Source of the DNA: Candidatus Methanoperedens nitratireducens
GTDB taxonomy: Archaea > Halobacteriota > Methanosarcinia > Methanosarcinales > Methanoperedenaceae
Direction of reading: 5' to 3'
Length of the DNA: 64,000 nucleotides
NCBI GenBank assembly: GCA_020724545.1
Contig: DYGR01000011.1
Coordinates: 1-64,000 of the forward strand
Shown here: piece by piece, positions 28,062-37,565 of the stretch
How the letters are laid out: each line of letters begins with the position of its first letter
Numbering within the stretch: the first letter of the stretch is position 1
Made by a program: the position numbers and the translations under genes
Notes under the pieces: model-generated
Databases searched by the model: none
Seen by the model: the letters and a program-made list of their open reading frames with translations, nothing else
Told to the model about the DNA's origin: nothing

Positions 28062-29211
28062 ATTTTAAGAACCATCAATCAGATTATTAAATTGGGGAGT
28101 GTTTATAGTCAAGTTCTCAAATACTCGTAAATTGGAACCATTGTTATACCCTCCTCAAATGCCGTAATCAGTTGTCGCTTTAATTCTCTCTTATTCTCCC
28201 AGTACCTTATTGCCAGCCATTTCTTAGCCGCCCTCCACGATTGCTCTATTGGATCAAGCTCAGGACTATAGCTTGGAAAATAAACGATATGCAAATGCTC
28301 TTTATTTTCCTGATAGGATTTTTGCATATCAGCAGATGTATGATAAGGACCCTGATCTATAACGATGACCAGCTTACCGAATTTGTAAACAAGTCTTTGT
28401 AAGAATACCTTGAAAACATCACCGTTTAGCCAGTCTGTGAACGCATAGATGAAATATTCAGAGTTTAATGCCCCAAGAACACACATTTTTTCCTTTCTTT
28501 TGTATTCGTACTTTACATTTGGCTGACTGCCAACAGGAAACCAGCCGTATGTGAGATATGGTGCTATCACCTACGGTGTGCTTTGCGAACGGGAAGATGC
28601 TTTCGTCCAGAAATAAGATTGTGTATCCATCGTCAACAAATGGCTTAACTTGTTGTTTGAATTTTTTTAAAATTCTTCTTGAAGCTGTTTGTTAGCCTTT
28701 CTATGAGATGGCCGTGGTTTTTGGCAGGATAAACCAAGACGATGAAGTATACGCCTTACTTGAAGTGGTTTATAGGACACGTTATAGAGTTTTTCTATTA
28801 GCTGAATAACAAGTTTTGTAGTCCAGATAATGAATGGAAAGCCCTGCTTCTGGGGAGATTTGAAGAGAATTGGCACAAGATCTTCTATCTGTTTATCTGT
28901 CAATCTTTTTGGTCTGCCAGATTGCTTTTTATTATTCTTTCTTGAAATCCCCTCTGTGTGCAAGCGGCGTAGCCAGTCGCCAACAATTGTTAATGGATGT
29001 TTTATCGTTGAACTTATTTCTTCAAGAGTCTTATCTTCCTTGCGTAAAATCGCTGTAAGAAGCCTTATTTTTGCTATTGGATCTCCCTCTTTTTGATACA
29101 GATTCTTCAACTCATCTATAGAAAAGTTTGGAAGAAATGATTCACCTCTTGGTGTTATTGTCATTTAAACACTCCCCCTATTAAATAATCTGTTTGATTG
29201 CCCTTAAAAAT
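28062..29211 (-). mobile_element. IS630-family insertion sequence, complete ends
   Basis: A 1150-bp element bounded by imperfect terminal inverted repeats of about 45 bp. The left end begins ATTTTAAGAACCATCAA and runs to GGGGAGTGTTTA at 28105. The right end is its inverse, from TAAACACTCCCCC at 29166 to CTTAAAAAT. A TA dinucleotide flanks each end (28060-28061 and 29212-29213), the target duplication expected for IS630/Tc1/mariner-type transposition. Confidence 0.88.
28109..29164 (-). pseudogene. IS630 transposase, interrupted by frame changes
   Basis: The N-terminal part (28667-29164) carries tandem helix-turn-helix segments (KTLEEISSTIKHPLTIVGDWLRRL; GRPKRLTDKQIEDLVPIL). The frame stops after KQLQEEF at a T4A7 run, resumes in -1 with KKFKQQVKPFVDDGY and LFLDES (first catalytic Asp). 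It must shift again near 28570 to enter APYLTYGWFPVGSQPN, VIDQGPYHTS (second Asp) and YSPELDPIEQSW (Glu). The first shift could be programmed, as in some IS630 elements. The second suggests a dead copy. Confidence 0.85.
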
Positions 29212-29237
29212 TACGGCAATTTTGGAATCTTGCTATA

Positions 29238-29273
29238 ATACTTCATAGTGGCGAAATACTTCATAGTGGCGAA
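29238..29273 (+). repeat. 18-bp tandem duplication
   Basis: Two exact adjacent copies of ATACTTCATAGTGGCGAA. They lie in the gene-poor stretch 29214-29803. On the minus strand at 29316-29504 that stretch also has a 62-codon frame (ILTDKLKPGVELLAQFEKMR, coiled-coil-like) which I cannot place and regard as probable debris. Promoter sequence for the following HicBA pair is expected near 29760-29800. Confidence 0.8.
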
Positions 29274-29803
29274 GGTATTGATCCAAGAGGCTTATAATTT
29301 TCCCAAGAGGCCTCTCTAACATATTTTACTTAATTCATGCCCTTTTTTCAGTGCCTCGTTCTCCCTTCTCATCTTCTCAAACTGCGCCAGTAGCTCTACG
29401 CCAGGCTTTAACTTATCGGTCAGGATATCCTTCGTCGCTTGGCAGTATGATTTATCGCCCTTGACCTGATCAAGCACACGCTCCTCAGGTCCTTGGTAAG
29501 ACATACCGTCATCGATCTATTATCTACATTAAAACCCATCTTCGTCAGATTCAAAGCTAAATCCCTATCGGCAAACCATTCCAGATTTGAAAGTCTGTTC
29601 GTAGTTCCTTGACTGAAATAGAAAAAATTGAAGAAGATTCTGATGCTGACGAAAATTGGATAAAAATTTTTAATACGATATAATTTACTATTTTTCAGAA
29701 GAAATGTTCTTAGGATTGCCTCTTTAAAATGTATAGTGCGCCTGTGTGATTAAAATATCAACAAGCATAAGGAATTTAAACATAAACTTTAATAAAGAAT
29801 GGT

Positions 29804-30022
29804 ATGCGTTTTAAAGTTGTCCTAGAAAAAGACGAAGAAGTTGGAGGCTATGTCGTTAGCTGTCCAAGCCTTCCTGGCTGTTTTTCACAGGGGGAAACAG
29901 TAGAAGAGGCTCTGGAAAACATCAAAGAAGCTATACAGGCATGCCTTGAATCCCTTGCTGAAGATGAAATTAAGTCATATTTGACAAAGCCCTCAACTCA
30001 AGTAATTGATGTGGTTGCCTGA
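29804..30022 (+). CDS. hicB: HicB-type antitoxin
   Basis: A 72-residue HicB: FKVVLEKDEEVGGYVVSCPSLPGCFSQGETVEEALENIKEAIQACLESL is close to the family consensus (SCPSLPG.FSQG.T.EEA). The stop overlaps the toxin start by one base. This is the second HicBA pair in the island. It differs clearly from the one at 26.5 kb and is in the opposite orientation. Confidence 0.93.
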   Translation: MRFKVVLEKDEEVGGYVVSCPSLPGCFSQGETVEEALENIKEAIQACLESLAEDEIKSYLTKPSTQVIDVVA

Positions 30023-30243
30023 TGCCCAAACTCCCAATAATTTCAGGAATTGAAGCCATCAAGGCATTTTCCAAGGTCGGCTGGATTCCTCATCGCCAGG
30101 TAGGTAGTCATGTGGTTCTAAGGAAAGAAGGATCTAAGGTAACGTTATCTGTTCCAAAGCATAAGGAATTAAAACCAGGATTGTTAAGGCACTTGATTAA
30201 AGCTGCCGGGCTTACTGTGGAAGAATTTGAAAAGTTGTTGTGA
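30022..30243 (+). CDS. hicA: HicA-type mRNA interferase toxin
   Basis: A 73-residue HicA: LPIISGIEAIKAFSKVGWIPHRQVGSHVVLRKEG with the catalytic His in GSHVVL, then VPKHKELKPGLLRHLIKAAGLTVEEFEKLL. Full length, with a normal start MPKLP. It is translationally coupled to hicB. Confidence 0.93.
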   Translation: MPKLPIISGIEAIKAFSKVGWIPHRQVGSHVVLRKEGSKVTLSVPKHKELKPGLLRHLIKAAGLTVEEFEKLL

Positions 30244-30428
30244 TAGATAATTCTGCGCCTGAAAAGAAACATAAAGAACAGGAAACCATCAGAAGATGCA
30301 AAAGTATCGAGCATGGGCAATGATGCATCGAAATTTATTTCGGTGTCCGTTACTTTCAACTTATGGTTCCAATTTACAGCTTTCAGATGTTATGCGAGCG
30401 ACTGTGATTTACCTATGCAGGCGTAATT

Positions 30429-32648
30429 TTAAATAAAATTATCCAGCGTATTAGCCATGCTCTTCCTGTGGCCTGATCTATTTCTCCTTATATCATTAAA
30501 AAAATTCATAAGCGAATACTTCACGCGCTCAGGCGCAACATCGACGATCTCAGCGCGTTCCTCCTCTGGAAAAATATTGAATACAGAATATTTTCCCAGG
30601 CTTTTGGCAGATGAGGATGAATAGCGCCCGTCCACAAGTACTCTCGCACCGTAATCATCAGGTGATCGGATCACCCTTCCCATGGCCTGCCTTACTTTTC
30701 TTATTGTCGGGATCTCGACTGCGTAACCCCAGCCGTGCCCGAATTCTGCCTCATACGCGGATTCAACTGCCCGCATCCGATCATTCAGGGCAGGATAACC
30801 CACGCCCACGATGACCACTGTCCTGCCTCTTCCATCCTTATAATCCACCCCTTCTGTGAGCGTTCCCCACATATAGGATATAAGCACTGCTTTCTTACCG
30901 TTTTCTCCCAGCCTGAAGAACTCATCCCTGATTACTTGAGCAGAGATGCCCACCTCGTCGAGAAAGACAGGGACATTAACATTACAATTAAGCCTGTTCT
31001 TGTACTGGCTGGCCTCATTGAAGCTTGGGAAAAAGATAATCACATTCCCATCTGATTGTTCTATTATATCGGTCAGTACCCTTGTAATTGTTTCCTTTGT
31101 CTGCGGGTTATCCCTGTCTTTAGCAAAAAGAGGTGGGACAGATACTGCAATAGTAAGCCGTTTTTCCCTCGAGAATGAGAGACCGTAAGCTAACTCACGC
31201 GTCTGGCGGGTTATGCCCAGCGTTGTTTTGATACTCTCAAACGGTGCAAGAGTGGCTGACATGAGAACCGCTGAATGTACTGAGTTAAATAGAGGCCCTG
31301 TGACATTCCTGGGAATGCAGGTGAACAATTCAAGCCTCCCGTAGATCCTGTTATCATGACGCCTGACACCCAGGATCGGGTAGTAGTTCTGATCATCTGT
31401 AGCTCTCATATAATTTGATAAGAAGCCTGCTGCAATCAGGCTACTTGATATTTTTTTGATCGGGCTTTTTCCATCTGTGAATTGCTGATCATAGAGGGCA
31501 TCTATGTTTGATCCGAATTTTCTGATACGTTCTATCGTTTCAGTCGGATTTTTAATCCCTGCGCTCCTGAGTGCCTTAAGAAGCTTGGTCCTGAACATAT
31601 CTTCACGTTCCTCAGGATCGGCTATTCGAAGATCATGCCAGTCGCTACCCACCCTTTCCCGTTCACCGAACTTTTTATCAAGAATATAATTATACGTTGA
31701 TCTCAATGTATCAAGAAGAACCTGAATACATATTCTAACATCGTCTGGTGGTTGAATCTCCCTGTTTGCTTCAATCTCATCAAGCGCCCGCATTATTATC
31801 GTTTCAGTGAGTTTAATCGATGAATGGGAGCGGGCTGCGGATTCAATATTATGGGCTTCATCAAAGATAGCTATGATATCACCGGGACCTTTATCCATCC
31901 ATCCAAGGACATTGGTGCGTATATCTTCATTAAGAAAATGATGGTAATTGCATATCAAAAGATCAGCCTCTTTCATGAACCGCTTCAGCAACTCATACCC
32001 GCAGCTGTTATTTGATAATGCCCAGTCCGCCACCTCCTCTGGTGTGCGCACGCCTGAGAAGAGCCATGAGCGAAAATCATCATTGCTGGTTTTGAGAATC
32101 CCGAGAAGCTTATCGCATGAGTTCTTCCTGATATCGCGGATCTGCCTCTCGTATTTTTCATATTCCAGGCTCAATTCCCTCTGAAGTTCTATCAGACCTG
32201 CGTCTTTTACCCTCTTTTGTTTATCTTTTATTGATTTTATTTCATTATCAAGCTGGGCAATATCTTTCTCATGTTCAATCAGCTTGTAGGTATTATCCCG
32301 AAGCAGGCTGCATGTGTCATAATCCATATCAGGCCTTGGACACATCAGCATTTTGCCTTTCAGTACAACAACTTTGATATTGTTCTGTCTCTGTATCTCC
32401 CTTGCCTCTTCTATGAACTGCACCATCTGCTGATGGACATTAGTGGCAATAACCACTGTTTTTTGTTCCTGTTTTGCTATGTGAAGAGCAGGCACAAGAG
32501 AGCTTAGGGTCTTCCCGGTTCCGCATGCCCCTTCAAACAGGACAATCTGCCTTTTAATAAGAGCCTCATGAATGGCATCCATCGCCTCATGTTGATTGGG
32601 ATAGCATGATTTCTTTGGAAAATAGCACAGATAATCTCTTCTCATCAC
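30429..32648 (-). CDS. XPD/Rad3-type Fe-S DNA helicase
   Basis: A 739-residue superfamily 2 helicase. Walker A FEGACGTGKTLSSLVPAL (about residue 40), the DEAH box AIFDEAHNIES, and motifs IV-VI in the C-terminal half (VIIFFPSFNEASQYK; YMWGTLTEGVDYKDG; QAMGRVIRSPDDYGARVLVDGR). Cysteines in LMCPRPDMDYDTCSLL, NNSCGYEL and DLLICNYHHF provide the four ligands of the [4Fe-4S] cluster of XPD. A long coiled-coil insertion (about 120-170) lies within the Fe-S domain. It unwinds DNA 5' to 3' in repair or transcription-related roles. Single gene, divergent from the DUF356-like gene. Confidence 0.92.
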   Translation of the reverse strand: MMRRDYLCYFPKKSCYPNQHEAMDAIHEALIKRQIVLFEGACGTGKTLSSLVPALHIAKQEQKTVVIATNVHQQMVQFIEEAREIQRQNNIKVVVLKGKMLMCPRPDMDYDTCSLLRDNTYKLIEHEKDIAQLDNEIKSIKDKQKRVKDAGLIELQRELSLEYEKYERQIRDIRKNSCDKLLGILKTSNDDFRSWLFSGVRTPEEVADWALSNNSCGYELLKRFMKEADLLICNYHHFLNEDIRTNVLGWMDKGPGDIIAIFDEAHNIESAARSHSSIKLTETIIMRALDEIEANREIQPPDDVRICIQVLLDTLRSTYNYILDKKFGERERVGSDWHDLRIADPEEREDMFRTKLLKALRSAGIKNPTETIERIRKFGSNIDALYDQQFTDGKSPIKKISSSLIAAGFLSNYMRATDDQNYYPILGVRRHDNRIYGRLELFTCIPRNVTGPLFNSVHSAVLMSATLAPFESIKTTLGITRQTRELAYGLSFSREKRLTIAVSVPPLFAKDRDNPQTKETITRVLTDIIEQSDGNVIIFFPSFNEASQYKNRLNCNVNVPVFLDEVGISAQVIRDEFFRLGENGKKAVLISYMWGTLTEGVDYKDGRGRTVVIVGVGYPALNDRMRAVESAYEAEFGHGWGYAVEIPTIRKVRQAMGRVIRSPDDYGARVLVDGRYSSSSAKSLGKYSVFNIFPEEERAEIVDVAPERVKYSLMNFFNDIRRNRSGHRKSMANTLDNFI

Positions 32649-32784
32649 CGATTATAAGATACTGGAATGATATAAACCGTGCGCTTATCTTTTAAAATTT
32701 GTAGATAATGTAGTGATATCTGTTTGTCACTGCATTGGTACTACTGTATATATTGATGCTACCAGTTATATTACTTGATAAAAA

Positions 32785-33207
32785 ATGGAGCTATTTAAAA
32801 AACAGGGAGAGAGTATTAATTCGTTAGCAGTGGTTAGGGCGGATGACATATCTAAAGTCAAGACAGCACTATGTGATCTGGTCAGGTATGCTCATTTGAC
32901 TTTCGCAGATACGGCAAGAAGGCTTGAACCTTCTTTTGCGGATAACATCCTTATTCACGTCATGAAAAGTCCATTGAGAACCTGCTGTGAAGCTGCATCT
33001 ATAGTACCGCTTACCGATGAGGCAAGTGCTGCAATAGGCAGGCTTCGCAAGATCCACCCGCCGGCTCATGTTATAATCGTAAGCCCAAGGCATGAGATAT
33101 TCTATGAGCTGGTGAACTATGTGGATATACTACCAGAGGTAGATCTGACGTTGGAGCCGAAAGCATATTCTGAGCCTGCTCAACAGACTGCAGATGCCAG
33201 GGATTGA
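32785..33207 (+). CDS. DUF356-like conserved archaeal protein
   Basis: A 140-residue protein: LAVVRADDISKVKTALCDLVRYAHLTFADTARRLEPSFADNIL, VMKSPLRTCCEAASIVPL, and KIHPPAHVIIVSPRHEIF. As far as I can recall these match DUF356, a family of methane-cycle archaea without known function. The tail after ~125 is disordered. It is the first gene before the fwd operon, separated by 156 bp, and so is not clearly co-transcribed. Confidence 0.6.
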   Translation: MELFKKQGESINSLAVVRADDISKVKTALCDLVRYAHLTFADTARRLEPSFADNILIHVMKSPLRTCCEAASIVPLTDEASAAIGRLRKIHPPAHVIIVSPRHEIFYELVNYVDILPEVDLTLEPKAYSEPAQQTADARD

Positions 33208-33363
33208 TATCCATTACATCTGCTTAGATAGTCCGGTAATTCGAGAGATATGCCATCTTATTTTTTTTTATTTTAGCTATCTGAAGCCGGGAACCAAAAT
33301 AAAATCACATACTTTTTAAGCATGTAAGTAATTCAGGGATACATTAATAGAAAGAGGTATCAG

Positions 33364-33738
33364 ATGGCATTAAGAGTAACACTGATAACAGGAAGAACAA
33401 TCAATCAGGGAGCGAATCTTGAGAACAAGACCTCATCTGATTATATGGAAGCGACTGCTTGTTGTGAATTGAATCCGAGGGATATAGGGCTTTTAGGCAA
33501 CCAGGAAGGTAATGTAAAGGTTAAGACTGAGTACGGGGAAGTTGTTGTGAGATTGAAGGAGAACAGTGGCAATCCGGATAGCATTGCGTTCATCCCTATG
33601 GGCCCATGGGCTAATGCAGTGGTCGACCCTGATACCAGAGGCTGCGGAATGCCGGGATTTAAGGGGATTGAGGCTGAGATAGAGGCTACAGATGAAAAAA
33701 TACTCTCAATGAGAGAATTGATCGCGGGGTATAAGTAA
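33364..33738 (+). CDS. fwdD: formylmethanofuran dehydrogenase subunit D
   Basis: A 124-residue subunit with the molybdopterin-dinucleotide-binding beta-barrel fold: TLITGRTINQGANLENKTSSDYMEATACCELNPRDIGLLGNQEGNVKVKTEYGEV, split here into its parts by eye, with the AFIPMGPWANAVVDPDTRGCGMPGFKG end that contacts the cofactor. It works with FwdB, and its stop overlaps the fwdB ATG by one base. The enzyme interconverts CO2 plus methanofuran and formylmethanofuran. Confidence 0.94.
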   Translation: MALRVTLITGRTINQGANLENKTSSDYMEATACCELNPRDIGLLGNQEGNVKVKTEYGEVVVRLKENSGNPDSIAFIPMGPWANAVVDPDTRGCGMPGFKGIEAEIEATDEKILSMRELIAGYK

Positions 33739-35036
33739 TGACGGTAATAACAGATGCCCTCTGCCCGCTCTGTGGCTGCATGTGCGATGATATCACAGTT
33801 GTGGTAGAGGATAATAAGATAACTGAAGTAAAGCATGCCTGCAAACTGGGTGCTGCAAAAATAATGGGGCACGACAGGATAAAAGCGCCGATGATGAGAA
33901 CTGATAAGAATAGCGATTTTAAAGAGGTCTCATACGAGGAGGCAATCGATGCATCAGCCAGGATACTGGCAGAATCAAAAAGACCCCTCCTGTACGGCTG
34001 GGCATCAGCACTGTGCGAAGTTCATAAAAAAGGCATTCTTCTTACCGAGGAGCTTGGTGGGATCATAGACAATACTGCCTCAGTATGCCACGGCCCTTCC
34101 GCACTTGCTGTTCATGAGAAGGGTCTGCCGTCCGCCACCCTTGGCCAGATAAAGAACCGTGCAGACGTTGTGGTGTTCTGGGGTAGCAATCCTGCACATG
34201 CACATCCAAGGCACATGGGGCGCTATTCTGTCTTTGCCAGGGGGTTTTTCTCAGAAAAAGGAAGGAAGGGACGCAAGGTCATTGTTGTGGATGTTCGCAA
34301 GACCGATACAGCCAGGATAGCCGATGAGTACATACAGGTGCAGCATGGAAGCGATTATCTTGTAATATCAGCACTGAGGGCGATACTTGCAGGACAGGCT
34401 GATGTGGTCCCTGAGACCGTAGGCGGCGTCCCGAAGGAGCAGCTTATAAAACTTGTAGATACCTTAAAAACAGCCAGATTCGGGGCAGTGTTCTTCGGTA
34501 TGGGACTCACCCAGAGCAAAGCCAGGTATAAGAACATCGATAATGCCATCTCCCTGATCACAGAACTTAACTCATTTACAAAATATGTAATCACGCCCAT
34601 GCGCGGGCACTACAATGTGACAGGCTTCGGACAGGTATGCACATGGGAAACGGGTTTTGTCACAGCAGTGGATTTCTCGCGCGGGGCACCGTATTACAAC
34701 CCCGGTGAGACAGCAGCAAACGATGTGCTCGCCAGAAAAGAGATCGATGCTGCAATGATCATAGCAGGTGATGCTGGAGCGCATTTCCCTGCAAACTCGG
34801 TGCGCTACCTTGCTAAGATACCGGTAGTTCAGGTGGACCCATACTGGAATCCAACGACTGAGATCGCCAATGTTGTTATTCCCACGGCAATCTGCGGTAT
34901 TGAAGTCGAAGGTACCGCTTATAGAATGGACGGAGTATCCCTCAGGTACAGGAAGATGATCGAACCCACGCATCCTACAGATACCGAGGTTCTGGAGAGG
35001 ATTACAGAGCGTGTTAGAGAGTTAAGGGGTGAGTAA
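33738..35036 (+). CDS. fwdB: formylmethanofuran dehydrogenase subunit B (Mo/W catalytic)
   Basis: A 432-residue member of the formate dehydrogenase/DMSO reductase family. The N-terminal [4Fe-4S] motif is CPLCGCMCDDI ... CKLG. The metal-ligand Cys is in TASVCHGPSALAV (Cys, not selenocysteine). Pterin-binding segments are VVFWGSNPAHAHPRHMGRYS and IIAGDAGAHFPANSV. It reduces CO2 to formate at the Mo- or W-bispterin site; formate then passes through a tunnel to FwdA. Whether Mo or W is used cannot be told from sequence. The fwdA gene starts 2 bp after its stop. Confidence 0.95.
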   Translation: MTVITDALCPLCGCMCDDITVVVEDNKITEVKHACKLGAAKIMGHDRIKAPMMRTDKNSDFKEVSYEEAIDASARILAESKRPLLYGWASALCEVHKKGILLTEELGGIIDNTASVCHGPSALAVHEKGLPSATLGQIKNRADVVVFWGSNPAHAHPRHMGRYSVFARGFFSEKGRKGRKVIVVDVRKTDTARIADEYIQVQHGSDYLVISALRAILAGQADVVPETVGGVPKEQLIKLVDTLKTARFGAVFFGMGLTQSKARYKNIDNAISLITELNSFTKYVITPMRGHYNVTGFGQVCTWETGFVTAVDFSRGAPYYNPGETAANDVLARKEIDAAMIIAGDAGAHFPANSVRYLAKIPVVQVDPYWNPTTEIANVVIPTAICGIEVEGTAYRMDGVSLRYRKMIEPTHPTDTEVLERITERVRELRGE

Positions 35037-35038
35037 TC

Positions 35039-36751
35039 ATGGAACTTCTGATAAAGAACGGCGCGGTATATGATCCTATTAACGGTATCAAGGGCGACAA
35101 AACCGATATCTCGATTAAAAATGGAAAGATCGTAGATAAGGTAAGTAGCGGTGCTTCGGTAATCGATGCAGGCGGAAGACTCATCATGCCCGGAGGAGTT
35201 GATGCCCACTCCCATATTGCAGGCTCAAAAGTTAATGTGGGCAGGATGATGCGTCCTGAGGATACAAGAGCGGGAATAAAGCCCAGGACCAGAATAACAA
35301 GGCCATACACAGGGTACACTGTCCCGAATGTCTATGCCATCGGCTACCGTTATGCTCAGATGGGTTATACCACGGTTTTCGAGGCAGCACAGGCCATTAT
35401 GAAAGCCCGCCATACCCATGAAGAACTGGAGGAGATCCCCATAATAGATAAAGGCGCACTTACACTTTTCGGGAGCAACTGGCCAACAATGGACTATGTC
35501 CGGGAGAAGGACATGGACAAATTAGCAGCATATGTGGCATGGGGATTACTTGCTTCAAGAGGGTTTGGCATCAAGGCTGTAAACCCGGGCGGGGGAGAGA
35601 TGTGGGGCTTTGGCAAGAACGTGGCAGGTCTTGATGATGTTGTTCCGAACTTTGACGTTACTCCTGCGCAGATTATCGTGTCACTGATGAAGGTAAACGA
35701 GATGCTGGGACTCCCGCACTCGGTACACCTGCACTGCAACAACCTTGGAAAGCCCGGCAACTACAAGACTACACTTGCAAGCATGGAACTTGCAAAGCAG
35801 GTGAAACCGAGCAAGGACAGGCAGGTTATGCACGTCACTCACCTCACATTCAATTCATGGGGCGGAACAAACTGGGGCGATTTTGAGTCAAAAGCAGATG
35901 AGATAGCAAATTTCCTGAACAATAGTGAGAATGTAACGACCGATATGGGCCAGCTTATATTCGGCAGTGCCACAACCATGACAGCAGACGGACCGGTCCA
36001 GTATGCCAATGCAAAACTACTGCGTGCAAAATGGGGCAACGGCGATGTTGAACTTGAAGATGCATCAGGCGTTGTACCCATCTTTTATGTAAAGCAAATA
36101 TCTATCCATGCGATTATGTGGGCGATGGGACTTGAGCTTGCACTGCTCACAAAAGACCCGTATAAAGTCCTGTTAACCACAGACCATCCAAACGGCGGCC
36201 CATTTGTGAATTACCCTGAGGTCATAGCACTGCTCATGAGCAATAAGAAGCGCCAGGAAGAGATCAAGACACTCCATGAGGCGGTTCATAAGAGGACAAG
36301 GATTCCTGGAATTGAGCGTGAACTTGATTTTAATGACATAGCGATAATGACAAGAGCAGGATCTGCAAAGGTGCTCGGGCTTCTTGATACTAAAGGACAT
36401 CTTGGAGCTGGTGCAGATGCTGATATTGCAATATACGATATAAAACCCGACCAGATAGACCCATCTGTTGAACATGCAAAGATAAAGAGCGCATTCTCAT
36501 CCGCTGCATACACGATCAAGGGTGGCGAGGTGGTGGTAAAGGACGGGCAGGTCGTGGCTGCGCCAGCGGGCAGGACGTTCTGGGTGGATGCCTCTGTGCC
36601 GGATCAGCACACGGATATGATGATGAAAGACATACGTATGAAATTCAAGAATTATTACTCTATAAACCTTGCAAACTACATGGTGGAGGATGCATACATC
36701 ACACATCCGAATGTGGTCAGGGCAGGGGTAATACCGGTGACGGCGAGGTGA
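35039..36751 (+). CDS. fwdA: formylmethanofuran dehydrogenase subunit A (amidohydrolase)
   Basis: A 570-residue binuclear-metal amidohydrolase that condenses formate with methanofuran. Metal ligands are visible: DAHSHIAG (H-x-H), the carboxylated Lys in FGIKAVNPGG, SVHLHCNNLG, MHVTHLTFNSWGG and the catalytic Asp in LLTTDHPNGG. Full length for the family. It shares its last 4 bases with the GTG upstream of fwdC. Confidence 0.95.
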   Translation: MELLIKNGAVYDPINGIKGDKTDISIKNGKIVDKVSSGASVIDAGGRLIMPGGVDAHSHIAGSKVNVGRMMRPEDTRAGIKPRTRITRPYTGYTVPNVYAIGYRYAQMGYTTVFEAAQAIMKARHTHEELEEIPIIDKGALTLFGSNWPTMDYVREKDMDKLAAYVAWGLLASRGFGIKAVNPGGGEMWGFGKNVAGLDDVVPNFDVTPAQIIVSLMKVNEMLGLPHSVHLHCNNLGKPGNYKTTLASMELAKQVKPSKDRQVMHVTHLTFNSWGGTNWGDFESKADEIANFLNNSENVTTDMGQLIFGSATTMTADGPVQYANAKLLRAKWGNGDVELEDASGVVPIFYVKQISIHAIMWAMGLELALLTKDPYKVLLTTDHPNGGPFVNYPEVIALLMSNKKRQEEIKTLHEAVHKRTRIPGIERELDFNDIAIMTRAGSAKVLGLLDTKGHLGAGADADIAIYDIKPDQIDPSVEHAKIKSAFSSAAYTIKGGEVVVKDGQVVAAPAGRTFWVDASVPDQHTDMMMKDIRMKFKNYYSINLANYMVEDAYITHPNVVRAGVIPVTAR

Positions 36752-36756
36752 GCTAT

Positions 36757-37521
36757 ATGCAGACAGTAATTTTAAAACCCAGAATGGAAATAATGATCTC
36801 AGTTGAGGCAGAAAACATCTCCCCGGATAGATTCACCGGCAGAGAAGAGAAAGAGATACAATCCCTGGAAGTATGGATGGGGAACCGCAGGACCACTATA
36901 GGAGAGCTATTCTCAGTTAAAGTGGAAGGGGAAGGAGGAGGCGCAGCCGCAGACACAGAGATCATTATGGAGGGTGATTTTTCGCGTGTAAAGAGAATAG
37001 GAGAAGGGATGACAGCCGGATCAATCGTGATCAAAGGAAATGTTGATATGCATCTTGGCGCAAAGATGAGCGGCGGTAAAATAACCGTGACAGGAAACGC
37101 TGACTCGTGGGCAGGCAGGGAGATGAAGGGCGGGGAGATCATCATTGAGGGAGATGCAGGCTATTACCTTGGATCAGGGTACCGCGGCGAAACATGCGGC
37201 ATGCGCGGAGGCAGGATCACTGTTCTGGGCAATGCGCTTGATTTTGTGGGAGAGCATATGTGCGGCGGCGAGATTATCGTGAAAGGTAATGCAGGACTAC
37301 TTCCTGGATTGAGCAACAACGGAGGCAAGATCATAATCGAAGGCAGCACCAGCAGGCCTGGAAGCGAGATGGCTAAAGGTACGATAATAGTAAATGGAAC
37401 TGTGGATGAGATGATGCCGGTTTTCAGACAGGAAGGCACAGAGGTAGTAGATGGTGTCACCTACAGGAAATATACAGGCGATGTTGTAGTCAACGGGAAG
37501 GGTTTACTATACGTGAAGTGA
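36757..37521 (+). CDS. fwdC: formylmethanofuran dehydrogenase subunit C
   Basis: A 254-residue right-handed beta-helix, homologous to the C-terminal domain of glutamate synthase. Repeats of the GG-x-I/V type are seen (MSGGKITVTGNADSWAG, MKGGEIIIEGDAGYYLG, MRGGRITVLGNALDFVG, MCGGEIIVKGNAGLLPG). It scaffolds FwdA and FwdB. I choose ATG 36757 because GAGGTGA at 36745-36751 is well spaced for it; an in-frame GTG at 36748 is the alternative. No fwdE, fwdF or fwdG gene follows, so the electron-transfer subunits are elsewhere. Confidence 0.93.
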   Translation: MQTVILKPRMEIMISVEAENISPDRFTGREEKEIQSLEVWMGNRRTTIGELFSVKVEGEGGGAAADTEIIMEGDFSRVKRIGEGMTAGSIVIKGNVDMHLGAKMSGGKITVTGNADSWAGREMKGGEIIIEGDAGYYLGSGYRGETCGMRGGRITVLGNALDFVGEHMCGGEIIVKGNAGLLPGLSNNGGKIIIEGSTSRPGSEMAKGTIIVNGTVDEMMPVFRQEGTEVVDGVTYRKYTGDVVVNGKGLLYVK

Positions 37522-37525
37522 ACTA

Positions 37526-37545
37526 CCATCCAACTTGTTGGATGG
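37526..37545. terminator. hairpin between convergent fwdC and hydrolase genes
   Basis: A perfect 8-bp stem with a CTTG loop (CCATCCAA / TTGGATGG) lies 4 bp after the fwdC stop and 20 bp before the stop of the convergent hydrolase. It could serve both transcripts. Confidence 0.55.
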
Positions 37546-37565
37546 CTTCCTGCTTCATCATGTCC

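Noticed and set aside
29316-29504. A 62-codon minus-strand frame near the tandem repeat
   Set aside because: Coiled-coil-like composition only, with no start signal and no family match by eye. It is more likely debris of a former gene.
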